Shown: positions 1-7,090 of the stretch, one piece after another | Layout of the letters: every line of letters begins with the position of its first letter | How positions within the stretch are numbered: the first letter of the stretch is position 1 | Assembly (NCBI GenBank): GCA_016208645.1 | Contig: JACQXP010000211.1 | Coordinates: forward strand, 1 to 13,325 | DNA: 13,325 nucleotides | Source of the DNA: Candidatus Methylomirabilota bacterium | Lineage (GTDB): Bacteria > Methylomirabilota > Methylomirabilia > Methylomirabilales > 2-02-FULL-66-22 | Direction of reading: 5' to 3' | Translations under genes and position numbers: made by a program | Notes under the pieces: model-generated | What the model was told of the DNA's origin: nothing | The model's input: only the letters and a program-made list of their open reading frames with translations | The model's database searches: none

Positions 1-628
1 AGGCCACGTCGGCGAAACCGCAGGGACCACCGTTTCCCAGGATGCACCGGGCCCGCTCGAAGACCGGCCGCAGCGCGGTGGCAGTCGCGTAGAGAAAGGG
101 CGGCTTCATCAGGTAGGCTTCCAGGAAGGCCCCGTCCAGGGTCGCGGTGGCGGCGGGGCGGAGCGGAACGGGGCGGGCGCCGGGTCGGGGGATCCTGACG
201 GCACCCGCGGCGTCAGCCAGAATGATCTCGCCGGTGAGGTGATCCATCGTCGCCGCGGCCCGGGGTTTCTCATCCTGCCCATAGATGCCAATGGCAGTGA
301 ACCAGTGGGCCCGGATGTCACGGCGATAGAGCAGGCTGCCGTCGAAGGGATCCTGGATCACGTACACCGGCTCGGTCCCGGCGGGGGACCGGCCGGCGCG
401 TCCCCCCAGGGTCGTTTCCCCCGCCTCTTCCGAGAGCAAGGTCCCGCGCACGCCGGCGCGCCGGAGGGCGCCGATGATCGCGCGCTCCGCCGCCGTGTCC
501 ACGCCGATGACCTCGGGGTCCCAGGAGCGATAGCCTTCCTCCCGGCCGGCCACCGCCCGCTGCCCGGCCCGGGGTGTCAGGCGGCGCTTCCGTCCCTTCG
601 CCGGCTGCTTCGCACGTCGTCTGGTCAT
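1..628 (-). CDS. Inositol monophosphatase-family (IMPase/FBPase-like) protein, 3' end cut by window edge
   Basis: 209 residues are visible; the frame is open to the left edge, so the C-terminus is missing. The fold is recognised from metal-site motifs of the Mg-dependent, Li-sensitive phosphatase superfamily: VDTAAE around residues 43-48 (the usual VTxxD region), SEE at 66-68, and DPFDGS at 93-98, a variant of the family's DPxDGT metal-binding loop. These enzymes hydrolyse sugar or inositol phosphates in the cytoplasm. The start ATG at 628 is preceded by AGGAGG six bases upstream. The first about 24 residues are very basic (RRRAKQPAKGRKRR) and replace the usual N-terminal helix. The loop after DPFDGS (LLYRRDI) differs from the family's usual NFxHG. 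The C-terminal metal-binding Asp lies beyond or near the edge and cannot be checked. It follows the creatininase-like gene by 16 bp, so the two are probably co-transcribed. Family assignment is fairly sure; substrate is unknown. Confidence 0.8.
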   Translation of the reverse strand, partial: MTRRRAKQPAKGRKRRLTPRAGQRAVAGREEGYRSWDPEVIGVDTAAERAIIGALRRAGVRGTLLSEEAGETTLGGRAGRSPAGTEPVYVIQDPFDGSLLYRRDIRAHWFTAIGIYGQDEKPRAAATMDHLTGEIILADAAGAVRIPRPGARPVPLRPAATATLDGAFLEAYLMKPPFLYATATALRPVFERARCILGNGGPCGFADVA

Positions 629-644
629 TCTCCCTCCTGGGTCA

Positions 645-1391
645 TCACTCTTTGCCTTCACGCTCGATTCGCTCGAGCAGGGTCGCGATCTCCGAGACCA
701 CGTGGCGTATTGCCCGCTCGCCGAGTTCGCGCGAGACCTTGGAGGTATCGCCCCGCACACCGGTAGGGTACTCCGTCTCGGGATTGGCCAGCACGCGAAA
801 CCGGGACAGGCGCGGCCGGGTGACCTTCGGAATCCAATCCATCCGGACCACCTCCTCCGCGACGGCCAGCATCTGGGAGGTCTCGATGGAGCCGGCATGG
901 CCGTCTGTGGAGAGCAGGTCGGCCTCGCGCCGGATGGGATCCAGGAAGTCGTAGGGGCCGATGGTCAGGACGATGAGTCCGGGATCGGCGTTCACCAGCG
1001 GCAGGACGGCCTCGCGCATGGCCTCCATCTGGGCGGGCTCGGCGTGGCCGGTGATCAGCGCGAATTTCCGGCCAGCGTGGCGGATGTATTCCGCGATGAC
1101 CTCCCGCACGACGGCTGCGAGTGTGGCCGGCGTGAGGGAGATCGTCCCCGGGAAGTTCCGCATGGTCCGGCAGACGCCATAGGGCAGCGGCGGCGCCACC
1201 AGCCCGTGGATCCGCTCCGCCACGGCCGCGCAGAGGTGCTCGGCGTAGAGCAGGTCGGTCCCGAGGGGCAGGTGGGGCCCGTGCTGTTCCACGGCGCCGA
1301 AGGGCAGGAGCAGCCAGCGACCTGCCTGCATGGCGGCCGCAAATTCATCCTTTGTTAGCTCGGCAAGATGGATCCGGTCGTCTTTCGGCAT
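645..1391 (-). CDS. Creatininase-family metal-dependent amidohydrolase
   Basis: 248 residues, normal for creatinine amidohydrolase-family enzymes, which hydrolyse cyclic or linear amide bonds with a dinuclear metal site. Visible motifs: GAVEQHG at 32-38 (likely ligands E35 and H37), LGTD at 43-46 (D46), TGHAEP at 114-119 (H116 and E118, matching the GHxE of true creatininase rather than the GHGGN of many relatives), and DGHAGSIETS at 163-172 near the active site. No signal peptide, so cytoplasmic. ATG 1391 follows an AGAGGAG ribosome site. It lies between repeat element A (separating it from the ABC ATPase) and the downstream IMPase-like gene 16 bp away. Members act in creatinine use, riboflavin/F420-type and mycofactocin pathways; which of these (if any) applies cannot be told. 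The family call is firm, the reaction is not. Confidence 0.88.
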   Translation of the reverse strand: MPKDDRIHLAELTKDEFAAAMQAGRWLLLPFGAVEQHGPHLPLGTDLLYAEHLCAAVAERIHGLVAPPLPYGVCRTMRNFPGTISLTPATLAAVVREVIAEYIRHAGRKFALITGHAEPAQMEAMREAVLPLVNADPGLIVLTIGPYDFLDPIRREADLLSTDGHAGSIETSQMLAVAEEVVRMDWIPKVTRPRLSRFRVLANPETEYPTGVRGDTSKVSRELGERAIRHVVSEIATLLERIEREGKE

Positions 1392-1402
1392 GGGGCTCCT
1401 CT

Positions 1403-1495
1403 AAAAGCGTTCGGGGGTTCGGTGGTTCGACGGTTCGGTCGTTCCAGAACGCCCGAACCCCGCCGATGGCGGGGTCGAACTGCCGAACGTCGTTC
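1403..1495. repeat. Element A: GTTCGGNN 8-nt-phased palindromic repeat
   Basis: On the plus strand GTTC recurs at 1409, 1417, 1425, 1433 and 1441, an exact 8-nt spacing. The complement GAAC then recurs at 1447 and 1455 and again at 1477 and 1485, giving an overall inverted plan. In the right half an 8-bp perfect hairpin (ACCCCGCC/GGCGGGGT, 3-nt loop) occupies 1457-1475. The left end reads outward as CGAACGCTTTT. The right end runs into the stop codon (1494-1496) of the ABC ATPase gene. It fills the ATPase-creatininase junction and belongs with elements B and C. Confidence 0.85.
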
Positions 1496-2567
1496 AATTT
1501 CCAGTAATCGCCCAGCAGCGCACGCGGGGGAACCGGAGGCGAACCGGCGCCCCCTGGCCGAAGCGTCGCTGCGCGTCACTCTGGACGCGGAGGGTCAGGC
1601 CCTGGCCGAAGGTCAGCCGATAGTCCAAGGTGTCGCCCAGGTACGTGACCTTCTCCACCCGCGCGTCGAAGACGTTCGCGCCACCGGGATCGTCCGGCCG
1701 CAGCAACTCCACTTCGTTGGGCCGCAGGAAAAGCAAGACCCGCTGGCCCGGGCCCGCCTCTGCCAGGACTGGGATCCTCATCTGCAGGCCGCCGACGCTC
1801 ACGACCATGGTGTCGCCGTCCACGGCCTGCACGTAGCCCTCCAGGAAATTCGACAGGCCGATGAACTCGGCGACGAAGCGGGACTGCGGATGCTCGTAGA
1901 TCTCCTCCGGCGTGCCCACCTGCTCCAGCCGGCCGCGGTTCATGATGGCCACCCGGTCGGAGAGCGCCAGGGCCTCGGCCTGGTCGTGGGTCACGTACAC
2001 GGCGGTGATCTCCAGTCGCGTTACCACCTCCTTGATCTCGAAGCGCATCTCCTCGCGCAGCTTGGCGTCCAGGTTGGAGAGGGGCTCATCCAGGAGGAGC
2101 ACCTTGGGCCGATAGACCAGGGCCCGGGCCAGGCCGACCCGCTGCTGCTGCCCGCCGGAGAGCTGACGCGGGTAGTGGGACTCGTATCCCTCCAGCCGGA
2201 CCAGCCGCAGGGCCTGGGCCACCCGCTGTGCCCGCTCGGCCTTGGACAGGTTCCGGATCATCAGGGGAAACCCGACGTTGTCCTGGACCGTCATGTGGGG
2301 AAAGAGGGCGAAGTTCTGGAAGACCATCCCCAGCTCGCGCTGGTGGGTGGGGACGTCGGTGACGTCCTGGCCGTCAATGAAGATGCGACCCTCGTCGGGG
2401 CGGATGTAGCCGGTGAGGCAGCGGAGCGCCGTGGTCTTCCCGCAGCCCGAGGGGCCCAGCAGCGTCATCAGCTCGCCCTTGCGGATCGCCAGGCTGAGAT
2501 GATCGTTGGCGACAAGGGTGCCGTATCGCTTGCTGACGTCACGGAATTCGATCGTCACGTCGGTCAT
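1494..2567 (-). CDS. ABC transporter ATP-binding protein (PotA/FbpC-like importer ATPase)
   Basis: 357 residues, usual length for the spermidine/iron-type importer ATPases. All ATPase motifs are intact: Walker A GPSGCGKTT (38-46), Q-loop Q84 in VFQNFALFPH, signature LSGGQQQR (136-143), Walker B VLLLDEP with D160/E161, and switch H194 in VYVTHD. A C-terminal TOBE-type regulatory/substrate domain follows from about residue 240. It would sit on the cytoplasmic face of the membrane and power the permease pair just upstream; it starts 3 bp after the stop of the second permease with a GGGAG-like site inside that gene's end. It is the only ATPase in the window, although a second importer (11368-9179 plus its binding protein) is present, so it may serve both. 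The stop codon overlaps the edge of repeat element A, so the extreme C-terminus may have been shaped by that element. Confidence 0.95.
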   Translation of the reverse strand: MTDVTIEFRDVSKRYGTLVANDHLSLAIRKGELMTLLGPSGCGKTTALRCLTGYIRPDEGRIFIDGQDVTDVPTHQRELGMVFQNFALFPHMTVQDNVGFPLMIRNLSKAERAQRVAQALRLVRLEGYESHYPRQLSGGQQQRVGLARALVYRPKVLLLDEPLSNLDAKLREEMRFEIKEVVTRLEITAVYVTHDQAEALALSDRVAIMNRGRLEQVGTPEEIYEHPQSRFVAEFIGLSNFLEGYVQAVDGDTMVVSVGGLQMRIPVLAEAGPGQRVLLFLRPNEVELLRPDDPGGANVFDARVEKVTYLGDTLDYRLTFGQGLTLRVQSDAQRRFGQGAPVRLRFPRVRCWAITGN

Positions 2568-2570
2568 GCA

Positions 2571-3407
2571 TCACACTCCCTTGAACCCGCCGACCAGCTT
2601 CTCCGGCTTGGCCCGCCGCTGGATGACCGCCAGGATGAGCAACGAGGGAACGACCATGAGCATGGCCATGGCGCTGGTGATCTCCCAGTACCCGTCCCCC
2701 ACCGCCAGGTAGGTGCGCACCGGCAACGTCACGGTGTGGGGCCCGTAGGTCAACAGGGTCAGGGTGAACTCGTTGTAGGAATGGGTGAAGGAGAAGATCA
2801 TGGAGGCCAGAATGCCGGGCATGATCAGCGGCAGGACCACGTAGAAGAAGCGCTTGATCGTGTTCGCCCCGCAGACGCCGGCCGCCTCCAGCACCCGCTC
2901 GTCCAATCCCTCGAAGGTGGCGGACAGGACCAGGATTGCGTAGGGGGCGCAGACCGAGACATGGGCCAGCGCCACGCCCAGGTAGGTATCCACCAGCTCG
3001 AGCGTGTAGAAGATCTGTGCCACGCCGAGGGCGTAGGTGATGGGAGGGATCATCCGGGGCAGCAGGATGATGGCCATGAGCACTTCCTTGCCCGGCATCT
3101 GCCGTCGGCCGAAGGCCCAGCCGGCAAAGATGCCGATAACAGTGCTGACGGCCACGGCGATGACCCCGATGATCAGGGTGTTCTTCATGACTTCGGGGAT
3201 GTTGCCCACCTCGACCGCCCAGCGGTACCAGTCCAGGGTCAGTTGCGGCGGCAGCCACAGCCGGCCGAACCACCCCTTGCCTACCGAGCGCAGGGCGATC
3301 ATCAGGAAGGGGGCCAGGATGAAAAGCGTGAGGCTCAGGAGCAAGGTGTACGCCAGGACCAGCCTGGCGTCCCACATGGCCCGGCCATATGCCCTGGCGA
3401 GTCTCAT
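2571..3407 (-). CDS. ABC transporter permease (PotC/YdcV-like second permease)
   Basis: 278 residues with six predicted membrane segments, beginning near residues 17-40 (LVLAYTLLLSLTLFILAPFL). The binding-protein-dependent permease loop that contacts the ATPase is clear: EGLDERVLEAAGVCG at about 166-180, followed by the LPLIMPGI end at 192-199. The start is ATG 3407, which overlaps the TGA of the preceding permease by 4 bp (ATGA), a standard translational-coupling arrangement; a longer open frame upstream is only a shadow of that permease. It is followed after 3 bp by the ATPase. It forms a heterodimeric inner-membrane channel with the other permease for the substrate delivered by the 5552-4407 binding protein. 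Substrate not determinable; the polyamine/iron/thiamine-type importer group is the closest match by general appearance. Confidence 0.93.
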   Translation of the reverse strand: MRLARAYGRAMWDARLVLAYTLLLSLTLFILAPFLMIALRSVGKGWFGRLWLPPQLTLDWYRWAVEVGNIPEVMKNTLIIGVIAVAVSTVIGIFAGWAFGRRQMPGKEVLMAIILLPRMIPPITYALGVAQIFYTLELVDTYLGVALAHVSVCAPYAILVLSATFEGLDERVLEAAGVCGANTIKRFFYVVLPLIMPGILASMIFSFTHSYNEFTLTLLTYGPHTVTLPVRTYLAVGDGYWEITSAMAMLMVVPSLLILAVIQRRAKPEKLVGGFKGV

Positions 3408-4294
3408 GACGGGCCCCCGGTGCCTCCGGCGCGGCGAACGAAGCGCATGTAGAGGCTCAGGAAGATCACCTGCAAGACCCCCATGACGATGGCGATGGCG
3501 CTGGCGGCCGACCAGCGGGCGGGAATGGGCACGGAGATCTGCTTGTAGATCTCCACCGCCAGCGGCCGGTAATTGCCGCCGGCGATCAAGGGAACGCTGA
3601 AGGCCCCGAAGGCTGCCATGAAGGTCAGCACCGAGCCGGCCAAAATCCCGGGCGTGATGAGGGGGAGGACGATGTGGCGCAGGACCTGCCAGCGGGTGGC
3701 CCCCGAGACCTCTCCGGCCTCTTCGATGCTCCGGTCCAACGACTCCAGGGACGAGAGGGTGGTGATGCAGGTGTAGGGGAAGTACAGCCAGACGTAGAAC
3801 ATGATCAGGCCGTGCATGGTGTAATTCACGGCCACAGGGCGCTGTACGAATGGCACGAACTGGAGGAGAAACAGGTTGAACCAGCCCCGCGTCCCCCAGA
3901 AGAGCAAGAGGCCCAGCGCGCCGATCAGGCCGGGCACCACCAGGGGGACCAGGACCATCAGGCGGTAGAAGCGGTGTCCCCGGACCTTCTCCCGCAGGAT
4001 CAGGGCCAGCGGAACGCTCAGCAGGACCGAGAGGGCTGTCCCCCCCAGGGACAGGATGAACGTCAGAAGGATCACCCACCGGCCGTCGGGATCGGCGAGG
4101 AACCGGGTGTAGTTCTCGAGCGTCCAGCCGATCGCCTGTCCCTCCGGCCGGAAGCTGAGGATCACGGTGAGCAGCATGGGATAGAAGAAGAGGCCGAAGA
4201 ATCCCGCCAGGGCGGGAAGGAGGAGGAACAGGGTGATCAGCCTGGAGGCGTGGGTCCGCCAGAATCTCATCATGTCCGCGGTTCTAGTCCCCAT
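3404..4294 (-). CDS. ABC transporter permease (PotB/YdcU-like first permease)
   Basis: 296 residues from ATG 4294; a TTG immediately before it (4297) could also serve. Upstream, GGAGAGGG spaced about 7 nt from the ATG supports this region over the internal ATGs near 4270-4274, which have no ribosome site. Six membrane segments are visible, the first at about residues 18-47 (LITLFLLLPALAGFFGLFFY), with a large periplasmic loop before the second. The ATPase-contacting EAA loop reads ESLDRSIEEAGEVSGA at about 184-199, then LPLITPGI. It pairs with the permease whose start overlaps its stop by 4 bp. A REP-like palindrome separates it from the upstream binding-protein gene. Subunit identity is secure, transported compound unknown. 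Confidence 0.93.
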   Translation of the reverse strand: MGTRTADMMRFWRTHASRLITLFLLLPALAGFFGLFFYPMLLTVILSFRPEGQAIGWTLENYTRFLADPDGRWVILLTFILSLGGTALSVLLSVPLALILREKVRGHRFYRLMVLVPLVVPGLIGALGLLLFWGTRGWFNLFLLQFVPFVQRPVAVNYTMHGLIMFYVWLYFPYTCITTLSSLESLDRSIEEAGEVSGATRWQVLRHIVLPLITPGILAGSVLTFMAAFGAFSVPLIAGGNYRPLAVEIYKQISVPIPARWSAASAIAIVMGVLQVIFLSLYMRFVRRAGGTGGPS

Positions 4295-4301
4295 CAATTT
4301 T

Positions 4302-4393
4302 CCCTCTCCCCCGTGCGGGAGAGGGCCAGGGTGAGGGGGTCGAAGCAGGATGTGGAAAGACCCTCACCCCCGCCCTCTCCCACAGGGAGAGGG
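4302..4393. repeat. REP-like triple-hairpin palindrome between binding protein and permease genes
   Basis: Two outer hairpins share the same 9-bp stem: CCCTCTCCC 4302-4310 with GGGAGAGGG 4317-4325 (6-nt loop), and CCCTCTCCC 4373-4381 with GGGAGAGGG 4385-4393 (3-nt loop). Between them GGGTGAGGG 4329-4337 pairs with CCCTCACCC 4361-4369, so the whole folds as a three-armed cruciform. It fills most of the 109-bp gap. CCCTCTCCC/GGGTGAGGG palindromes of this look are widespread in bacterial genomes. Its place between binding-protein and permease genes recalls the REP between malE and malF, where it stabilises upstream mRNA; that role here is inference. Confidence 0.85.
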
Positions 4394-4406
4394 AGCAGGA
4401 GTCTGC

Positions 4407-5552
4407 CTAAGGGATCAGCTCCTTGGCGTGGCCCTTGATGTAGTCAATCACGTCCTTCCGGATGCGTTCCCGCGGGACCGCAGTCTTGGTCAGGACGTCC
4501 AGCTTGGGCACGATTTCCCAGACGATCTGGGGGGCCTGGTCCGTGATCTCGGTCCCGGGATACTGCCACATGGTGGTGAGCAGCCGGATCTGCTGGTCGT
4601 CGGACAGGAGATAGTTGACGACCCTGAGGGCCACCGCCTTGTACTCCGGAGGAATGTTGGCGGGAACGGCCAGGTAGCCCGTCCCGATCTCGTCGGCGCC
4701 CTCCTCCGGATACACGGCCTTGATGGTGGGCGGCATGGTCCCCTGGCGCGCTGACCACAGCGAGTAGTCCTGGGCGTAGAGGGCGATCCAGGTGTCACCG
4801 GAGTTGAAATCCTCGAACAGGTTCGGCGGCTCGGCCGGCAGGGGCAGCTTGGCGTACTTGGTGAAGTCCTTCAGCTTGTTCCAGGCGTCCACGAAGGCGG
4901 GATCCTTCTCCAGTTGGGCCATGGGCATGGCCAGCTTCTCCTTCAGGAACGCGTGCAGGAACACAAGGCGCTGCCGCCAGGCGGAGCTGGACTTGGCGTC
5001 GGGCCGGACCAGGCCGATGTGCCCCTTGAACTCCGCCCGCCGGTCGTAGAACTCCTTCCAGGACTTGGGCGGGTTCTTGATGTACTGGCTGTTGTAGATC
5101 AGGGCGTAGGAGGTGCGCCAGTAGAGCGCCCCTTTGCCCTGCAGGTTCACCCCCTCGTCCGACTTGAGGTAGCGGGGATCAATCCGGGCCAGGTTCGGCA
5201 CGTTCGTCGCGTTGAGGGTTTCCAGGGGGACGCCCGAGGTCACCCAGGTCGCGATGGACTTGGGGAAGAGAATGTGCACGTCCCCCTGGCCCGGCTTCCA
5301 GGCCTTGGCTTTCTGGACCTGTTCCGCGTCGCTGGACACGAGGTACTTCAGGTTCACGCCCAGCGCCTGCCTGACCGCCGGGATCACGTACTTCTGCCAG
5401 TAGGCCTGGAAGTTCGCCCCCGACTGGCTGTCGGCGATGACCAACTCGGTCGGGGCCGCTGCTGCGGCCGCGGGTCCGGGCGTGGCCAGGGAGGAAAACA
5501 CCAGGCTCAAGGTCACGAGCAAGGTCACGGTTATCCAGACACGGCTCTTCAT
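4407..5552 (-). CDS. Periplasmic solute-binding protein of ABC importer (extracellular SBP family 1-like)
   Basis: 381 residues. An N-terminal signal peptide is obvious: MKSR, hydrophobic WITVTLLVTLSLVFSSL, then PGPAAAAAAP with likely cleavage around residues 28-33; no lipobox Cys, so soluble periplasmic. The mature part has features of the type-2 binding-protein fold, e.g. YWRTSYALIYNSQYI with PKSWKEFYD about 20 residues on (the usual interdomain region), FNSGDTWIALYAQDYSLW, and a C-terminal helical tail. ATG 5552 follows AAGGGGG at suitable spacing. It heads the set binding protein-permease-permease-ATPase and probably has its own promoter in the 175-bp gap upstream. It resembles binding proteins of the putrescine/iron/thiamine-type importers, but the ligand cannot be read from the sequence. 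Confidence 0.92.
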   Translation of the reverse strand: MKSRVWITVTLLVTLSLVFSSLATPGPAAAAAAPTELVIADSQSGANFQAYWQKYVIPAVRQALGVNLKYLVSSDAEQVQKAKAWKPGQGDVHILFPKSIATWVTSGVPLETLNATNVPNLARIDPRYLKSDEGVNLQGKGALYWRTSYALIYNSQYIKNPPKSWKEFYDRRAEFKGHIGLVRPDAKSSSAWRQRLVFLHAFLKEKLAMPMAQLEKDPAFVDAWNKLKDFTKYAKLPLPAEPPNLFEDFNSGDTWIALYAQDYSLWSARQGTMPPTIKAVYPEEGADEIGTGYLAVPANIPPEYKAVALRVVNYLLSDDQQIRLLTTMWQYPGTEITDQAPQIVWEIVPKLDVLTKTAVPRERIRKDVIDYIKGHAKELIP

Positions 5553-5676
5553 CGCTTGCCCCCTTCCCCGACGGGAAAGCCACAGTTGCCAGAACGGTAC
5601 ACACGCAGCAACTCGTCTCTTCTTCGATCACCTCCTCCGCCCTCGATGGGGACTTTGCCTTCGACATCATGTTCTT

Positions 5677-5706
5677 ATTATCGCCTATCTCCGTGCCGGT
5701 CTGCAA
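5677..5706 (-). promoter_or_regulatory. Possible sigma70-type promoter for the second importer
   Basis: Reading the minus strand, TTGCAG (5706-5701) and GATAAT (5682-5677) are separated by 18 bp. The -10 matches TATAAT at 5 of 6 positions, the -35 only at the first three. It lies in the only long junction without a palindromic repeat, in a locally AT-richer patch, about 125 bp before the binding-protein start. Weak -35, so tentative. Confidence 0.35.
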
Positions 5707-5727
5707 ATGCGCATGGCACGCTCCGGC

Positions 5728-6912
5728 TCAGGCCGCGTCGCTGTTGCTCCCCCGGGGCGGTGACTTCAGTCGCACGCGCTTGCCCGTGCGCGCCGCCTGG
5801 AGCAGCGCGTCGCAGAGGAGGGCGTTGACGTACCCGTCGTGGAAATCGGCGGCCAGTGGCGCCACCGCCTCCTGTCCGATGATCGCCTTCACCAGGTGGT
5901 GGAGCTGGTGGACGAAGGTGTGCTCCCACCCCAGGATGTGCCCCGGGGGCCACCAGGTGCCCCCGTAAGGATGGTCGCCGTCGGTGACCAGGACGGTCTT
6001 GAACCCCCGGTCCCGCCGGCCCCGTTCCGCGCGGAACACCTCCAGCTCGTTCAGGCGCTCCAGGTTGAAGCAGAGGCTCCCCTTGGTTCCATTCACCTCG
6101 AAGGTCAGATAGTTCTTGCGTCCCGGGCACAGGGTCGAGACCTCCAGGGTGCCCACGGCGCCGCTGGCGAACTCCAGGAGCCCCTCGTACAGGTCCTCGA
6201 CGTCCACGGGCTTGGTCCGCCGCGACCCCGCCTCGGCGGGGCGGCGGGGGATCACGATCCGGGACAGGCCGGCCACCCCTCGCAATTCCCCCGCCAGGAA
6301 GCGCGCCAGGTCCAGGACGTGCGAGGCGATATCCCCCACGGCGCCGCTGCCCGCCCGGCGCTTCTCCTGCCGCCAGGTGTGGGGCGTGGCCGGATCGGCG
6401 AGGGTGTCGTCGGTATATCGCGTTCGAAAATGAATGATCTCCCCCAGGTCGCCGGCCCGGATCATCTCCCGCGCCAGCCGCACCGCCGGGACGAACCGAT
6501 AGTTGAAACTCACCTGGTGCTGAATCCGGTCGCGGCGCACCCCCTCCCACATCCGTCGGGCCTCGCGGGCATCCCGCGCCAGTGGTTTCTCGCACAGCAG
6601 GTGCTTGCCCTCCGCGGCGGCCGCCAGGCACGGTTCGGCGTGGGCGTCGTTGGGGGCGCAGTTGATGAAGAGCCCGATGCGCGGGTCATCCACGATGCGG
6701 CGCCACTCGGCGGTACCGTACTCGAACCCGTACCGTCGCGCGGCATCCTCCACCCCGCCGAGCGACCGCCCGCCGATCCCCAGGAGGCGGAAGCGGACCG
6801 GAGACGGCCAGAAGATGTACGGGAGCTTCTTCAGGGCATTCAGGTGAGCCTTGGCCACGCCGGCATGGCCCAGGACCCCGATGCCCAGCGTGATGGGCGA
6901 TGTCGTCGCCAT
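5728..6912 (-). CDS. Gfo/Idh/MocA-family NAD(P)-dependent oxidoreductase
   Basis: 394 residues, typical for the family. The N-terminal Rossmann domain opens with GIGVLGHAGVAKAHL (10-24, the glycine-rich dinucleotide loop). LLCEKPLA at 105-112 carries the conserved EKP with catalytic Lys109. GDIASHVLD at 193-201 carries the conserved Asp194 and His198 of the catalytic D-x3-H motif, so the enzyme should be active. Such enzymes oxidise or reduce hydroxyls of sugars, sugar phosphates and cyclitols in the cytoplasm. ATG 6912 is chosen over a much longer open frame because GGGAGG sits 5-6 nt upstream and the glycine loop begins just after it; the extra upstream frame is repeat element B. It follows the phosphatase gene and precedes the second importer. 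Substrate unknown. Confidence 0.93.
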   Translation of the reverse strand: MATTSPITLGIGVLGHAGVAKAHLNALKKLPYIFWPSPVRFRLLGIGGRSLGGVEDAARRYGFEYGTAEWRRIVDDPRIGLFINCAPNDAHAEPCLAAAAEGKHLLCEKPLARDAREARRMWEGVRRDRIQHQVSFNYRFVPAVRLAREMIRAGDLGEIIHFRTRYTDDTLADPATPHTWRQEKRRAGSGAVGDIASHVLDLARFLAGELRGVAGLSRIVIPRRPAEAGSRRTKPVDVEDLYEGLLEFASGAVGTLEVSTLCPGRKNYLTFEVNGTKGSLCFNLERLNELEVFRAERGRRDRGFKTVLVTDGDHPYGGTWWPPGHILGWEHTFVHQLHHLVKAIIGQEAVAPLAADFHDGYVNALLCDALLQAARTGKRVRLKSPPRGSNSDAA

Positions 6913-6927
6913 CAGGACCTCCCGGAC

Positions 6928-7056
6928 AAAACCGTTCGGCTGTTCGGCAGTTTCCGCCTCTGGCGGATTCGGTAGTTCTCGAACGACCGGGACCCGCGGC
7001 ACCGCGGTGGATTCCCACCGCAGTGGCGTGGGTGCCCCGAACTCTCGAACGCTTGC
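6928..7056. repeat. Element B: GTTCGGNN palindromic repeat with two hairpins
   Basis: GTTCGGC words start at 6934 and 6942 (8 nt apart), a further GTTC at 6975, and GAAC partners at 6981, 7039 and 7047 (the last two again 8 nt apart). One hairpin is TCCGCC/GGCGGA at 6953-6967 (3-nt loop, same plan as in element A). A second is GCGGTGG 7004-7010 with CCACCGC 7015-7021. The flanks of the second hairpin match element C almost base for base, including GTGGCGTGGGTGCCCCGAAC at 7023-7042. The left end reads outward as CGAACGGTTTT. It occupies most of the 178-bp junction between the phosphatase and the first dehydrogenase; the remaining 7057-7090 shows nothing recognisable. Confidence 0.85.
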
Positions 7057-7090
7057 TCCTAGCAGCGGACGGTAGCAACTTGCTGATCCA

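Noticed and set aside
1457..1475. Intrinsic terminator in element A
   Set aside because: The GC hairpin is not directly followed by a T-run on either strand; the T-tract is at the outer end of the element, so only weak attenuation is possible and it is reported as an observation, not a terminator.
1368..3452. Very long plus-strand open frame (694 codons) opposite the ATPase and permease genes
   Set aside because: It is antisense to intact ABC genes with full motif sets, has a low-complexity His/Asp/Gln/Gly-rich product typical of high-GC shadow frames, and no recognisable domain.
2571..4079. A 502-codon minus-strand frame suggesting a long permease
   Set aside because: The part above 3407 is an off-frame reading of the upstream permease; the real start is ATG 3407 in a 4-bp ATGA overlap.
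5179..5671. Possible small leader-peptide gene (MMSKAKSPSRAEEV...) before the second binding protein
   Set aside because: The frame runs on deep into the binding-protein gene out of phase, has no good ribosome site before its ATG, and no family features; the in-leader part alone has no stop.
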